A DNA stretch of 63,234 bases from Candidatus Opimibacter skivensis (GTDB taxonomy: Bacteria; Bacteroidota; Bacteroidia; Chitinophagales; Saprospiraceae): NCBI GenBank assembly GCA_016721905.1, contig JADKHH010000032.1:1-63234 (forward strand), in the 5' to 3' direction. Position 1 is the stretch's first letter, and each line of letters opens with the position of its first letter. Position numbers and translations under genes: made by a program. Below are positions 37,568 through 46,644 of this stretch, in pieces. The notes beneath the pieces are model-generated. The model worked only from the letters and a program-made list of their open reading frames with translations. It made no database searches and had not been told where the DNA came from.

Positions 37568-38930
37568 CTAAAGGCGCGACAGCCATCTTATCCATGCCAT
37601 TTTCTTAGGCGTGTTTGGCGGATAGACCAGGTCAGGCTCTAGCCAGAAAGGCTTCTCCAGGATGCTTTTGAAATGAGAAAAAGTTACAAACCCATTGCGG
37701 CCGTGATAACTACCCATACCACTCTGTCCTACACCTCCAAAGGAAGGCTGGCATTGGCAAAATGCCAGAGGGTATGATTGATAGCACCTCCTCCAAAGGA
37801 TATTTCCCGGAACACTTTTTCCCTGATGACCTGATCATGAGTGAAGAGATAGAGTGCTAAAGGTTTTGGCAGGGATTTGATTCCAGCGATTGCTTCATCC
37901 ATATGTGTATAAGAAAGCACGGGTAATATGGGTCCGAATATCTCGTGTTCCATCACGGGATCATCAAAGGAAACGTCGGTTAGGATGGTTGGAGCAATAT
38001 ACCTGGAGGATAAATCACTTTCCCCACCAGTATATATTTTTTGTTTTGCTATCAATCCAGTCAACCGGTTGAAGTTTTCCTCATTGATGATCTGCACGTA
38101 ATTGCCATTGGCAAAAGCATAATGGAATTGATGGATATAGGCCTTTACGAATCCAAGGAATTTTCCTGGACAGCAGCGTCTACCAACACATAATCGGGAG
38201 CGATGCAGGTCTGTCCACTGTTTAAGAATTTGCCAAAGACAATGCGCTTGGCTGCTTTTTCAGGTTTGTATCCCGGGTTACGATTGCAGGACTTTTCCCA
38301 CCCATCTCGAGCGTCACGGGAGTCAGATTTTTGCAGCAGCCTGATAGACTATTTTCCGACGGCAGAACTACCGGTGAAAAATATTTTATCAAATTTTTGT
38401 TCAAGCAAGGCAGTGGTTTCAGCTACACCCCCTTCAATGACAAAAAGGTATTCCGGCGGGAAATGATCATTGATCAGTTTTGCCATCGCGGCACTCGTAG
38501 CCGAAGGTATTTCGCTGGGCTTCAGTATAACGGTATTGCCCGCAGCCATAGCAGAAATCAAAGGGACGAGAGATACATTGTATGGATAATTCCAGGCTCC
38601 AATGATAAGACATGTACCTAATGGCTCCGGAATAATATAACTCCGGGAAGGCAGTGTCAGCGGATTGGATTTTACGCGTTTTTGCTTCGCCCACGAGGGC
38701 AGTTTTTTAATGGCCAGATCAAGTTCATCGTATATAAAACTTAATTCGGTCGCGTAGGTGTCGGCTTCAGATTTTTTAAAATCAGCATAAATAGCTGTAT
38801 ACAGATTGGCTTCCTCCTGCTGAAGGACGGCCTTGAGCCTTTTCAATTGCGCCACCCTGAAGGGGATGCTTTTCGTTTCGTTGCGATTAAAGAAATCATT
38901 TTGCTTTTTTACAATAGTCGAATAGTCCAT
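37568..38930 (-). CDS. Aldehyde dehydrogenase family protein, frameshifted
   Basis: After repair of several indels (near 38340, 38260, 38150-38100 and 37735) the protein has about 450 residues. The N-terminal part contains LGTCLIIGAWNYPYNVSLVP, the co-substrate motif LKPSEIPSATSAAMA and FTGSSAVGK. The centre has the catalytic Glu in VTLEMGGKSP and the nucleophile Cys in NSGQTCIAPDY. The end has HEIFGPILPV and PFGGVGQSGMGSYHG, and then KKMAWIRWLSRL. This places it in the class 3-like branch, which oxidises aliphatic and aromatic aldehydes with NAD(P). The start MDYSTIVKKQND at 38930 was chosen as family start. Confidence 0.85.
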
Positions 38931-39052
38931 CCTCCGCTGATATAAAATCAGGATTTTAGAATCCTGAATGATGAGATTAGCTCCAAAGATAGGGAGCAAA
39001 TGAGGGCACTTGTGATTTCTTTTGAGGGTGTGCTTTACCTTTCTCGGATATT

Positions 39053-39088
39053 AAATTAGCGGAAATTAGCGTGAATTAGCGGCGGGAA
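39053..39088 (+). repeat. Short dispersed repeat AATTAGCG
   Basis: AAATTAGCGGAAATTAGCGT is followed by GAATTAGCGGCGGGAAA, three near-copies of AATTAGCG. It lies in the gap between divergent genes; other copies are at 25061 and 46482. Confidence 0.6.
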
Positions 39089-39140
39089 AGAACACTGTTC
39101 TAATAATTGAGTATTTTCATGGTACCCTAAATTCCATAAA

Positions 39141-41329
39141 ATGCCGCTAAATTCCATTACACCAATAAGATTCCTGATTAGGCAAACTTGCCTCGCGCTC
39201 TTCTTTGCAGTGACTCCTGTGATAATAAATGGCCAGACCATTTATCTGGTGAGTTCTGACGGCCTTTGGAGGCTTAACTTACAAACCTGTGTTAATGAAT
39301 TTATTGTAGACGTTGAGCTGTCCAATGTTTCAGATATCGCATTTCACCCCGATGGAACTTTGTATGGTATTAATCGTTCCGGTGCTCTTTTTACTATTGA
39401 TACCCTGACTGGAGATACCAATTTAGTGCATTTATTTTCGGGACAGCTTTTTGATGCCATGACCTGTTCGAAAGCAGGCATACTATACATTACCGGCAGA
39501 GACGGGGAGCTTTGGACGTATGATCCGATGACCGGAATAGCGACGTTGTTAGGAGACATTGGTTATCAGTTTGCCGGTGATTTGACTTTTTTTGGTGGTG
39601 AACTTTATATGACCTCTGTAAATGAAGATCTTATCATATTGGTAGATCTCGATAATCTCGCAAATAGTAAAATCGTAATGACTAATGCCGGTGGAGTAGG
39701 TGGAGCTATGTATGGCATTGTCACCGATGCAAGGGATTGCAATAATGTCAGATTCTATGGTATAATCAGTGGTAATTATTTGGTTTCAGAGGTCGATATC
39801 AATGCGATGACCTCCGATACGGTTTGCATTCTTGATCAACTGTTCCCGGGCGCCACCACATCACATGAATTTAAAGCCTCAGATCCAATAAGAATTGTAG
39901 ACCCACTCATCACTAATCCTGATTGCGGTTTATCAAACGGAATGATATCGGTATCAACCATAGGTGGCACACCTCCATATCAGTATTCGCTGAATGGGAG
40001 CCCTTTTCAAGACGAAAGAATTTTGAAAATTTGTCACCGGGTGATTATACCATAATGGTGGAAGACATTCGTGGCTGTACAACTATAGTGGCTGTTACAC
40101 TCATAGCATCGGATGTCAACTATATAGACAGTCTGATCATAACAGACGAAACATGCGACAATAATAACGGGGCAATTGTTGTGAACGCATATCTAATAGA
40201 TAATTTACAGTATTCCATTGATGGTGCCAATTTTCAAATGAATAATGTGTTTGATCAACTCAATCAAGGGATGTATCATATTACAGTCATGAATGAAGCC
40301 GGCTGTTTTGACACCCTGTCTGCGGAAATAGGGTCAATTCCGTTTGCAATCATTTCAGAGGTGCAGACTACAACGACAAGTTGTGGGCTCTCCAACGGCA
40401 GTATCACGATATTAACACAGGGAGGAAATGATATTTTGTATTCAACAGATGGTATTAATTTTCAGGACCAGAATGTACTTGACCAATTACCTGCTGGCGA
40501 TTTCAATGTTTATATAGTGGATCAAAATGGTTGTCTTGATCAGGAGGTTATCAGTATTGCTGCAAGTGAACCCTTGATGTTAGACTCCCTGCAAATCACC
40601 AACCCGACATGTGGATTGCAAAATGGATCAGCGACTATTGTTATCAGTAATGGTTTAGGTGCCTTGTCCTACATGCTCGGGCAATCTGCATCACAACTTT
40701 CACCAACATTTAATCAGCTTAGTCAGGGAATGTATCCCTGGTCGGTTAATGATGAAGCTGGATGCATACTTGATGGAAATATTGAATTAAACACCTCTGG
40801 TTCTGTTGAAATTGAAATGCTTACTTCACAGGCAGCAGATTGCAATAGTAAGAATGGAGGATTCGCCATTCAATTGGCAAATCCTGACACTGACTTCACA
40901 TTATGGGTGAATGGAAACCAGCTTGAAAATACAACTGTAATTAATGACTTGCCTTCCGGCGAATATGAATTACTGATCATAGATGCATATGGATGTCAAG
41001 CAGATACCGCTATTACTATTTTACAAAATCAGTGTCCACTAGTTATCGCCAATATTTTTTCACCCAATGGAGATGGGGTAAATGATTTCGTGGAACTGAC
41101 ATGGCAGTCTACTGATCAGGTACAGATAAAGCAATTTTCAGTTTTTGACCGATGGGGAAATGAATTGCACTCTCTTTCGGGAGTGTGGATAGACAACCGA
41201 CACGTCTTGTGGGATGGAAATGCGAAGGGAAAGGAAGCTAATCCTGGAGTGTATACTTACTTTTTGCAAATTGAAAATGAAAACAAAGAAACCTTTTCGT
41301 ACAAGGGAGATATCACGTTGATTCGTTGA
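39141..41329 (+). CDS. T9SS type B cargo with beta-propeller and SprB repeats, frameshifted
   Basis: A signal peptide (FLIRQTCLALFFAVTPVIIN) leads into a propeller-like domain of about 230 residues (FHPDGTLYGINRSGALFTID). About five SprB-type units follow, with CGLSNGMISVSTIGGTPPYQ and CGLSNGSITILTQGG. The last 95 residues are the gliding motility-associated C-terminal domain: NIFSPNGDGVNDFVELTW, FSVFDRWGNELHSLSG, PGVYTYFLQI and GDITLIR. That domain directs export by T9SS and covalent or tight surface attachment. The break is near 40017-40024; adding one A gives FQDERNFENLSPGDY. It is probably an adhesin or glycan binder. Confidence 0.83.
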
Positions 41330-41372
41330 TAAGTTACCCACATTGAAATCGACTTCACAAATTAATCTATCG

Positions 41373-41550
41373 TGTGGGTACCCCCATTTAGGGGGCAAAG
41401 GGGGTAATAATGTATTGCCTGACGTTAGAAACGTCTGCACGGATAATTACCTGGAACAAGTTTTTTTTGATTTTTCGTACGCGATCTTAAGTCAACTTAA
41501 GCTCAACTTTGTTTTTGGTCCCCTTTCAGGGGGTAGGGGGTCAGGGGGTT
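41373..41550 (+). repeat. Composite intergenic repeat, copy 7
   Basis: In order: GGGTACCCCCATTTAGGGGG, the hairpin GACGTT-AGA-AACGTC (41421-41435), CTGCACGG, TTTTTTTTGATTTTTCGTAC, GCGATC, the core TTAAGTCAACTTAAGCTCAA, and a distal GGTCCCCTTTCAGGGGG. It fills almost the whole gap between two converging genes and may act as a bidirectional terminator. Confidence 0.8.
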
Positions 41551-41553
41551 AGA

Positions 41554-42237
41554 CTATCTGTTCAACCGAAGCCTATTCACCTTATCCTGCACCGTAAAGT
41601 TTTTCATTTCTGTTTCCAGGGCATCAAATTCTGCAACGCCCACACTCCGCGTGATCTGGCCCTGGTCGAGGACGTGGATCTGGTCACATGTTTCTTTGAG
41701 CGTAGAAAAAATATGGGAGGAGATAATGATGGTCTTCTGAAGGTTACGCAAACGATCGATGATTTCGGTAATGATCATGTTGCTGTGGATGTCAACGCCA
41801 TTGTAGGGCTCATCCAGAATGTAAATATCATTTTGCTGAATGAGTATAGCTGTCAGTGCCAGCTTCTTTTTCATGCCGGTTGAGTAATTGCTGGCATATT
41901 GGTCCAGTGGCAGATCAAAGATGTTTTTGGTGTCAACATCGTTTTCTACAACACGTCGTGCGTTTGCCAACAACCGGAGGTATTCACGACCAGTGATCTT
42001 TGAGAAGAAATAGGGATCAGTTGGAAGATAGCCAATATGGTCCTTGAGATGTGCGTAATCACTGCGTATGTGACCATGGTAGGGTTCGATCCCGATGATG
42101 CACTTAAACAAAGTGGTCTTGCCTGAACCGTTTTCGCCTACAATACCATAGACTTTCCCTTTTTCAAAATCCAGGCTGATATCCCGGAGGACGATGTGGG
42201 CTCCGTATGATTTGGACAGATGTTCGATATGCATCAT
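41554..42237 (-). CDS. ABC transporter ATP-binding protein
   Basis: The 227-residue protein has Walker A (VGENGSGKTTL), a Q-loop region, the signature-like YSTGMKKKLALTA, Walker B with catalytic Glu (IYILDEPYNGVD) and the switch His (IIISSHIFST). It resembles the ATPases of export systems that pair with a single multi-helix permease. The permease gene (42234-43151) precedes it and overlaps its start by 4 bp, so they are translated together. The substrate cannot be deduced. The frame is intact. Confidence 0.92.
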   Translation of the reverse strand: MMHIEHLSKSYGAHIVLRDISLDFEKGKVYGIVGENGSGKTTLFKCIIGIEPYHGHIRSDYAHLKDHIGYLPTDPYFFSKITGREYLRLLANARRVVENDVDTKNIFDLPLDQYASNYSTGMKKKLALTAILIQQNDIYILDEPYNGVDIHSNMIITEIIDRLRNLQKTIIISSHIFSTLKETCDQIHVLDQGQITRSVGVAEFDALETEMKNFTVQDKVNRLRLNR

Positions 42238-43151
42238 TGAAGCACAGGTTTGAGTTGACGGACCGACCGCTTATAAAAGTATGGAATGAGAAAAAGCAAC
42301 ATGGGTGGAAACCCAAAGGAAAACGCCATGAGCAGTCCCTGGGGAACATTCATCGGAGCAGGAAAAAAGGCATACTTACCAAGCACGGTGGTGGCCAGGT
42401 ATAGGATACCAAGTATATAAATCAACGAAAGGTATCCTGCATGGCCCATAAAAAAAATCAATATCACCGCAGCAAAAGGCAAACACAACAGCGTTGCATA
42501 CAAGAGTGCAAGGCTGACCTTATGCAACAGAAACCTTGAGGGGGACAGGGCATGAATCCACACGAGATAGACTGGTTCAGATTGCATGTAGAACATCAGG
42601 CATACCAGCAATACCAATGCAACTGCAAACAAGCCCAGGTTGGCATTGTCATAAAGCACGGCCATGACCATCAGAAAGCCTGCGAGGATGATCACGGGAT
42701 AATTTTTACGAAACCCTATAGTGAACTCAAAGGGGTATTTAAAAAAAGGTGTTGGTATGACGATGTTCAGATTGCGTTCGATGGATGTATACGATAGGGC
42801 TGCGCTGATGATCAATACACCCAATGCCAGGAGCCATTGCTGGTAGAAGAGTAGGCCCAGAATAAAAGGGAGTACCAATGTGATATTTTCAACACAACGG
42901 ATGATCAGAAATTGTTGTTGAGAAAAGTGCTGCTTCAGAAATCCGGTTCGGCCCGCCTCTGATAGCAAGGAAGAAAAACCTAATGCAAGCAATGAATATA
43001 CGTATGACGCAAACGAAGAGACATAGAACAAATAAGCCGAGAATCCGCTAAAGATGATGGCCATCAACAGATATCCCAAAGCAGGTTGTATCCCGAAGTC
43101 GGAAAGATGCCGGTTGACCAGCCTGAATTGCAGTGCAAAATAATCACGCAT
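42234..43151 (-). CDS. ABC transporter permease-like membrane protein
   Basis: The protein has 305 residues and about eight hydrophobic helices, for example PALGYLLMAIIFSGFSAYLF, LALGVLIISAALSYTSI, VIILAGFLMVMAVLY, ALVLLVCLMFYMQ and LYATLLCLPFAAVILIFFMG. It lacks domains outside the membrane. Overlap with the following ATPase gene by ATGA argues that it is the membrane partner. No specific permease family was recognised, and the function remains an inference from context. The start MRDYFALQFRLVNRHL is well placed. Confidence 0.7.
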   Translation of the reverse strand: MRDYFALQFRLVNRHLSDFGIQPALGYLLMAIIFSGFSAYLFYVSSFASYVYSLLALGFSSLLSEAGRTGFLKQHFSQQQFLIIRCVENITLVLPFILGLLFYQQWLLALGVLIISAALSYTSIERNLNIVIPTPFFKYPFEFTIGFRKNYPVIILAGFLMVMAVLYDNANLGLFAVALVLLVCLMFYMQSEPVYLVWIHALSPSRFLLHKVSLALLYATLLCLPFAAVILIFFMGHAGYLSLIYILGILYLATTVLGKYAFFPAPMNVPQGLLMAFSFGFPPMLLFLIPYFYKRSVRQLKPVLQ

Positions 43152-43454
43152 CCGCCAGCTTCTTGATATTGCGCATGGCCAAAAATACGCTGCCAGAGTG
43201 CTGTTTATGATATCAACCCGAAGTATGTTCTACCAAAAGCAGTTTATAGCCGACAGGGTCAGCGTATTGCCTTCATCAACTTCGTATGTCAAAGCATTTT
43301 TCACAAAGACTTCTCACTATCTTTTTTCGCGCAAAGACGCAAAGACGCAAAGGATATGCAAGTCACTTCGTACTTATTTTTATCGCGCAACGCCGCAAAG
43401 ACGCAGCTTGTATTGACCCTCTTACTCTCTTACTCTCTCACTCTCTTACACCTC
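43152..43454. repeat. Simple-repeat intergenic region
   Basis: CGCAAAGACGCAAAGACGCA at about 43329 and CGCCGCAAAGACGCAGC at about 43391 are two related tracts. A heptamer tract (TTACTCT, CTCACTC types) then fills 43410-43454 up to the DUF2892 stop. No gene was seen. Confidence 0.65.
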
Positions 43455-43658
43455 TCACGCTGTTTTACAAGTGCTGATGCCAACGATAGCGTACAAAGGA
43501 CAAAAACTGACCAGGCTTGTAAGGACAAATACGCCTCCGAGGACGAGCAGGACAATGCCAAGTGTTCCGGTGACAGTGCCAGTAAAATAAAGGACTGCAA
43601 ACACCACAGCGAGCAGGACACGGATGATCCGGTCGGCTGAACTCATATTCTTTTTCAT
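43455..43658 (-). CDS. DUF2892 (YgaP-like) small membrane protein
   Basis: This is a 67-residue protein with two transmembrane helices. It has the typical start NMSSADRIIRVLLAVVFAVL and the end SFCPLYAIVGISTC of the DUF2892 family, also found as a module behind rhodanese domains. The Cys pair near the C-terminus (FCPLY and STCK) is conserved in relatives and may bind metal or sulfur. It follows a 31-residue membrane ORF and a Crp-type regulator on the same strand, suggesting a small regulated unit. The stop codon lies in the first repeat unit of a heptamer tract. Confidence 0.88.
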   Translation of the reverse strand: MKKNMSSADRIIRVLLAVVFAVLYFTGTVTGTLGIVLLVLGGVFVLTSLVSFCPLYAIVGISTCKTA

Positions 43659-43671
43659 AGCAAATAGATAT

Positions 43672-43767
43672 TTAACGGGTTAAAAACTGAACCAGGAGAA
43701 CAATTCCGGTCACCAGGCTGATGCATAAGATACAGACAATGACAAACTTCAGCAGATTATTCTTCAT
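43672..43767 (-). CDS. Single-helix membrane miniprotein, 31 aa
   Basis: The short frame encodes MKNNLLKFVIVCILCISL followed by VTGIVLLVQFLTR. It is one predicted membrane helix with positive residues at both ends, Lys near the N-terminus and a terminal Arg. It starts with ATG, ends in TAA, and is 13 bp upstream of the DUF2892 gene. Size and lack of homology knowledge limit confidence, but the position and topology suggest a genuine small protein partner. Confidence 0.5.
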   Translation of the reverse strand: MKNNLLKFVIVCILCISLVTGIVLLVQFLTR

Positions 43768-43823
43768 GATTATACTGTAAACTTAGGGAGCCGGGAAGGG
43801 CTGCGCAGTGACTTTAGTCACCA

Positions 43824-44441
43824 CTATAGGATTTCGATGGTATTGGCTTCCTGCCTGATTTTCCCGTCATTTTCCAATTTCTTCATGATCCGGCTGATGA
43901 CTTCCCTGGCCGTACCAAGCTCAGCGGCTATCTGGCGATGACTGATCTTGATCGGGTTCCGTCCTGTCAGCAGGGATTTATTGACCAGATAGTCCAGCAA
44001 TCGTTTATCCATCCGCTCAAAGAGAAGTTGATGAATCGTCGTCAGCAGATCACTGTAGCGAAGGTTGTATTGTTGAAAAAACAATTGGTTGACCTCCGGA
44101 TAATCACGCACCCACAGCGCTACTTTATCGGTAGGCAACAAGAGGGCTGATGTATCTTCTTCCGCTACGGCAAATATTTTACTGGGTTCGTTTTTCATAC
44201 CTGCAGCAAACGACATGATGCAGCTCTCCTGAGGCTTGATATAATAGAGTAACAATTCTTTTTCTTCATGACGGCTGAATACTTTGATGAGTCCTTCCAA
44301 TACGATAGGAATGACCTTTACATATTGCCCTTCGCGCAGGATCTCTGTACCCTGTGGAACCTCCTTCAGTATAGCATGTGCTTCCAGTTCTTTCCGGAGA
44401 TCCGGATGAAGAGGCGTGAGCAATTTTGAAAGGTCCGTCAT
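43824..44441 (-). CDS. Crp/Fnr-family transcriptional regulator
   Basis: Residues 20-120 form a cyclic-nucleotide-binding-like beta barrel (VPQGTEILREGQYVKVIPIV, EGLIKVFSRHEEKELLLYYI, ESCIMSFAAGM). Residues 150-205 form a winged helix with recognition segment ISHRQIAAELGTAREVISRI. The N-terminal Cys set of Fnr is absent, so it is not an iron-sulfur sensor of that type. The gene is intact. The genes that follow on the same strand (31-aa ORF, DUF2892) are likely targets. Whether it binds cyclic AMP made by the TPR-cyclase of this window is an open possibility. Confidence 0.9.
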   Translation of the reverse strand: MTDLSKLLTPLHPDLRKELEAHAILKEVPQGTEILREGQYVKVIPIVLEGLIKVFSRHEEKELLLYYIKPQESCIMSFAAGMKNEPSKIFAVAEEDTSALLLPTDKVALWVRDYPEVNQLFFQQYNLRYSDLLTTIHQLLFERMDKRLLDYLVNKSLLTGRNPIKISHRQIAAELGTAREVISRIMKKLENDGKIRQEANTIEIL

Positions 44442-44452
44442 TGGATTTCAGG

Positions 44453-45868
44453 TTAATGCAGGATGCAATTTCCTTTAAGGCTAAGAAAGCCTGAGTTATA
44501 TAATCCAGGATATTGACTCCCCGCATGTGTTATTTCAACATCCTCAAGATATAAACTCCCGGCATTTATTAATCCGCTTTGATCGGAAACACCGGAGAGA
44601 ATGTGGAGATGACGAAACATAATCTCTACACCTGCGGAAATAGAGAAAACAGGAGAGGTAGAAGATTCAATAAATACCGTCTGCCCGGCAGATTGGATCA
44701 CGCGGACATCATCATTAAATACAACTGGCCCCGAGGAAAGATGTATCGTGTCAAGAATCAAGGATGATTTAAATTTTAGTGTATCTCCATTTCCGGCACA
44801 TAGAGCTGCGTGTCGAAGGCTGCCCGGACCTGTATCACCATCTTGTTTTATCCACAGCGCAATGCTATCTACCAACAGTCCGGAGATACGTCCATTGACC
44901 CCATCTACACAGAGGTGAATGTAGTCGTTGTTTTTGAATTCGATGCCTTCGTACCCGCGTGTGATCGTATCGGAACCCGTGGTGGAATAATCAACATACA
45001 TGGAGGTTCCACCAAAGAAGGAATCATTTGTAAAATGACGAAACAACCAGGTCCTTCCATACGTCGTCAGTGCAAGTGTGGACTCGTCTGGACTTATAGC
45101 TGCGGCAGTTACCTGGTACTCGGCAGCAATGTCATTTGGATTTGCTTTTAGGTTGATTTTTCCCTTGTAGGTCGCAACGATCGGATTTTCCATGGAGCTG
45201 CCTTCGGTGAGGTCAATTTTGAAATAGTACGTGTAGCCATTCACCCAGCCACCGCAATTGTTCGTGGGTTTGCTCCAGATATTCTTTGTGAATACATAGA
45301 TAGCTCCATTGTACCAAATGGCCGCTTCGCTGTTGACAAAGACGGTATCACCTGATTGACAATTATTGTCATCATACCCTGTGAGCGGATATTTAAAAAA
45401 ATAGGTTTGCGGAGTGACGGAGACAGAATCCGGATGATTGAGTGTCGCTAACGGGACTTTATGAATTTTAAAAATGAAACGATTAGGGCATTCTTGCGGA
45501 TCGCTGTTTTCATTGCAGTTTTTTCCGATCTGGCAGACGTAGATATTTCCAATGTCGTCTTTGGCGAGATCTTCCCAGTCATGATTGATCACATTGAGGA
45601 TATTGACTTCCTTTTGGATGGTTACCATTTGATTGCCAGTTGTGGGTAGAAATTTAAACAGGGAGGTGCTTGGATTTCCCTGGTCGTTGTGGGTCCACAA
45701 TGAAACACCATTCGGATCGATGGCCAGGCCGGAAGCCTGTGTGATTGGAGATATATTACCAAAGCGTCCCAGATTGAATGGCACCTGGAGGCCCTGGTAC
45801 ACCTGTGCGTGGAGACCTGACCAATAGAGATATAAGAGACTGATGAACAGCAGTCGATGCATAAGCAA
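44453..45868 (-). CDS. Secreted protein with propeller-like and beta-helix regions, 471 aa
   Basis: A signal peptide (LFISLLYLYWSGLHAQVY) is followed by about 320 residues resembling an esterase-like or SdiA-regulated propeller (ASGLAIDPNGVSLWTHNDQG, HDWEDLAKDDIGNIYVCQIG). The last 120 residues show short repeats (GPGSLRHAALCAGNGDTLKF, ILSGVSDQSGLINAGSLYLE) of the right-handed beta-helix type. No T9SS domain was found at the end, and the protein stops shortly after SGFLSLKGNCILH, so it may be truncated. It lies upstream of the crp-like gene and on the same strand. Confidence 0.68.
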   Translation of the reverse strand: MLMHRLLFISLLYLYWSGLHAQVYQGLQVPFNLGRFGNISPITQASGLAIDPNGVSLWTHNDQGNPSTSLFKFLPTTGNQMVTIQKEVNILNVINHDWEDLAKDDIGNIYVCQIGKNCNENSDPQECPNRFIFKIHKVPLATLNHPDSVSVTPQTYFFKYPLTGYDDNNCQSGDTVFVNSEAAIWYNGAIYVFTKNIWSKPTNNCGGWVNGYTYYFKIDLTEGSSMENPIVATYKGKINLKANPNDIAAEYQVTAAAISPDESTLALTTYGRTWLFRHFTNDSFFGGTSMYVDYSTTGSDTITRGYEGIEFKNNDYIHLCVDGVNGRISGLLVDSIALWIKQDGDTGPGSLRHAALCAGNGDTLKFKSSLILDTIHLSSGPVVFNDDVRVIQSAGQTVFIESSTSPVFSISAGVEIMFRHLHILSGVSDQSGLINAGSLYLEDVEITHAGSQYPGLYNSGFLSLKGNCILH

Positions 45869-45928
45869 TGGATATCGTCAGGGAAGAGACGTAGCAAAGG
45901 TAGGGGAAAAAAACTGCTCTGTTTTTTA

Positions 45929-46300
45929 TTACAGCCTACGATAATGCCGTATAGTGATAACAGCAATCACTAAAAAAGGAAGGGCAGTAAGCATGATCTT
46001 GAAGTTCGTACTCAAGGCACCCGCCAGAAAAATAAAGGACAATAAAATCCCAAGGCCCGCTATACCCGCATAGGTCAGCATTTTACTTGGTGGCTTTTGA
46101 AACAGGGTGATGAGCAAAAGAAGTTGACCGATAATAGGCAGAACCGTAAATGGATGTAGCACAGACATCGGGTCTGTAAACATTTTAGCCAGCACCTGTC
46201 CTTCTGCCTGAAATAAGAATAAATGATTGCCTCCGCCCCACTCCATGTATCCAAAGAGCGAGGTCACGATGAGGAGTGCATTCAGAAGTTTGCTTTTCAT
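45929..46300 (-). CDS. Small integral membrane protein, 123 aa
   Basis: Four hydrophobic helices are seen: LLNALLIVTSLFGYMEWGGG, VLHPFTVLPIIGQLLLLITL, YAGIAGLGILLSFIFLAGAL and FKIMLTALPFLVIAVITI. The GG-rich loop after helix one with NHLFLF is conserved-looking. No family could be named. The gene is intact, 60 bp upstream of the 471-residue secreted protein. A DoxX-like or cytochrome-associated role is possible but unsupported. Confidence 0.6.
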   Translation of the reverse strand: MKSKLLNALLIVTSLFGYMEWGGGNHLFLFQAEGQVLAKMFTDPMSVLHPFTVLPIIGQLLLLITLFQKPPSKMLTYAGIAGLGILLSFIFLAGALSTNFKIMLTALPFLVIAVITIRHYRRL

Positions 46301-46432
46301 CCGAAAGAATGTTTTCTCAAAAATAATACAAAGCGGAGCTTAAGTGGTCAACATATTCAATAGATTTCGCTCGTCGCAGATCCCGCTCCGTACGGACAGC
46401 GGGAGAGTAGACGGAGAGAGCATAACAAATCT

Positions 46433-46644
46433 AAATCATGCACTTGACAGTCCCTCTGCTCTATGCCCTGTGCTCTATGCTTTCCCGCCGCTAATTCACG
46501 CTAATTTCCACTAAGACAAAGTTGAACTTTCTATGCTGCACAAAATGTTTCGCACGGAGTACACGGAGTGCACGGAGAGATTATAAAAACCAAAATCATG
46601 CACCTGACAATCCCTCTGCTCTATGCGCTCTGCTCTATGCTTTT
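46433..46644. repeat. Direct repeat pair reaching into the RND gene end
   Basis: About 53 bases (ATCATGCACTTGACAGTCCC to CTCTATGCTTT) at 46433-46487 recur at 46592-46644 with few changes. The second copy provides the stop codon and the last seven codons of the RND permease. Between them lie an inverted AATTAGCG tract (46482-46515) and CACGGAGTACACGGAGTGCA. No gene was seen in 46301-46620. Confidence 0.7.

Noticed and set aside
41338..41550. Simple rho-independent terminators for the CCCCC/GGGGG hairpins
   Set aside because: The same hairpins recur as fixed parts of a larger repeated element and lack a consistent T run. They may terminate transcription, but annotating them only as terminators would hide the repeat.
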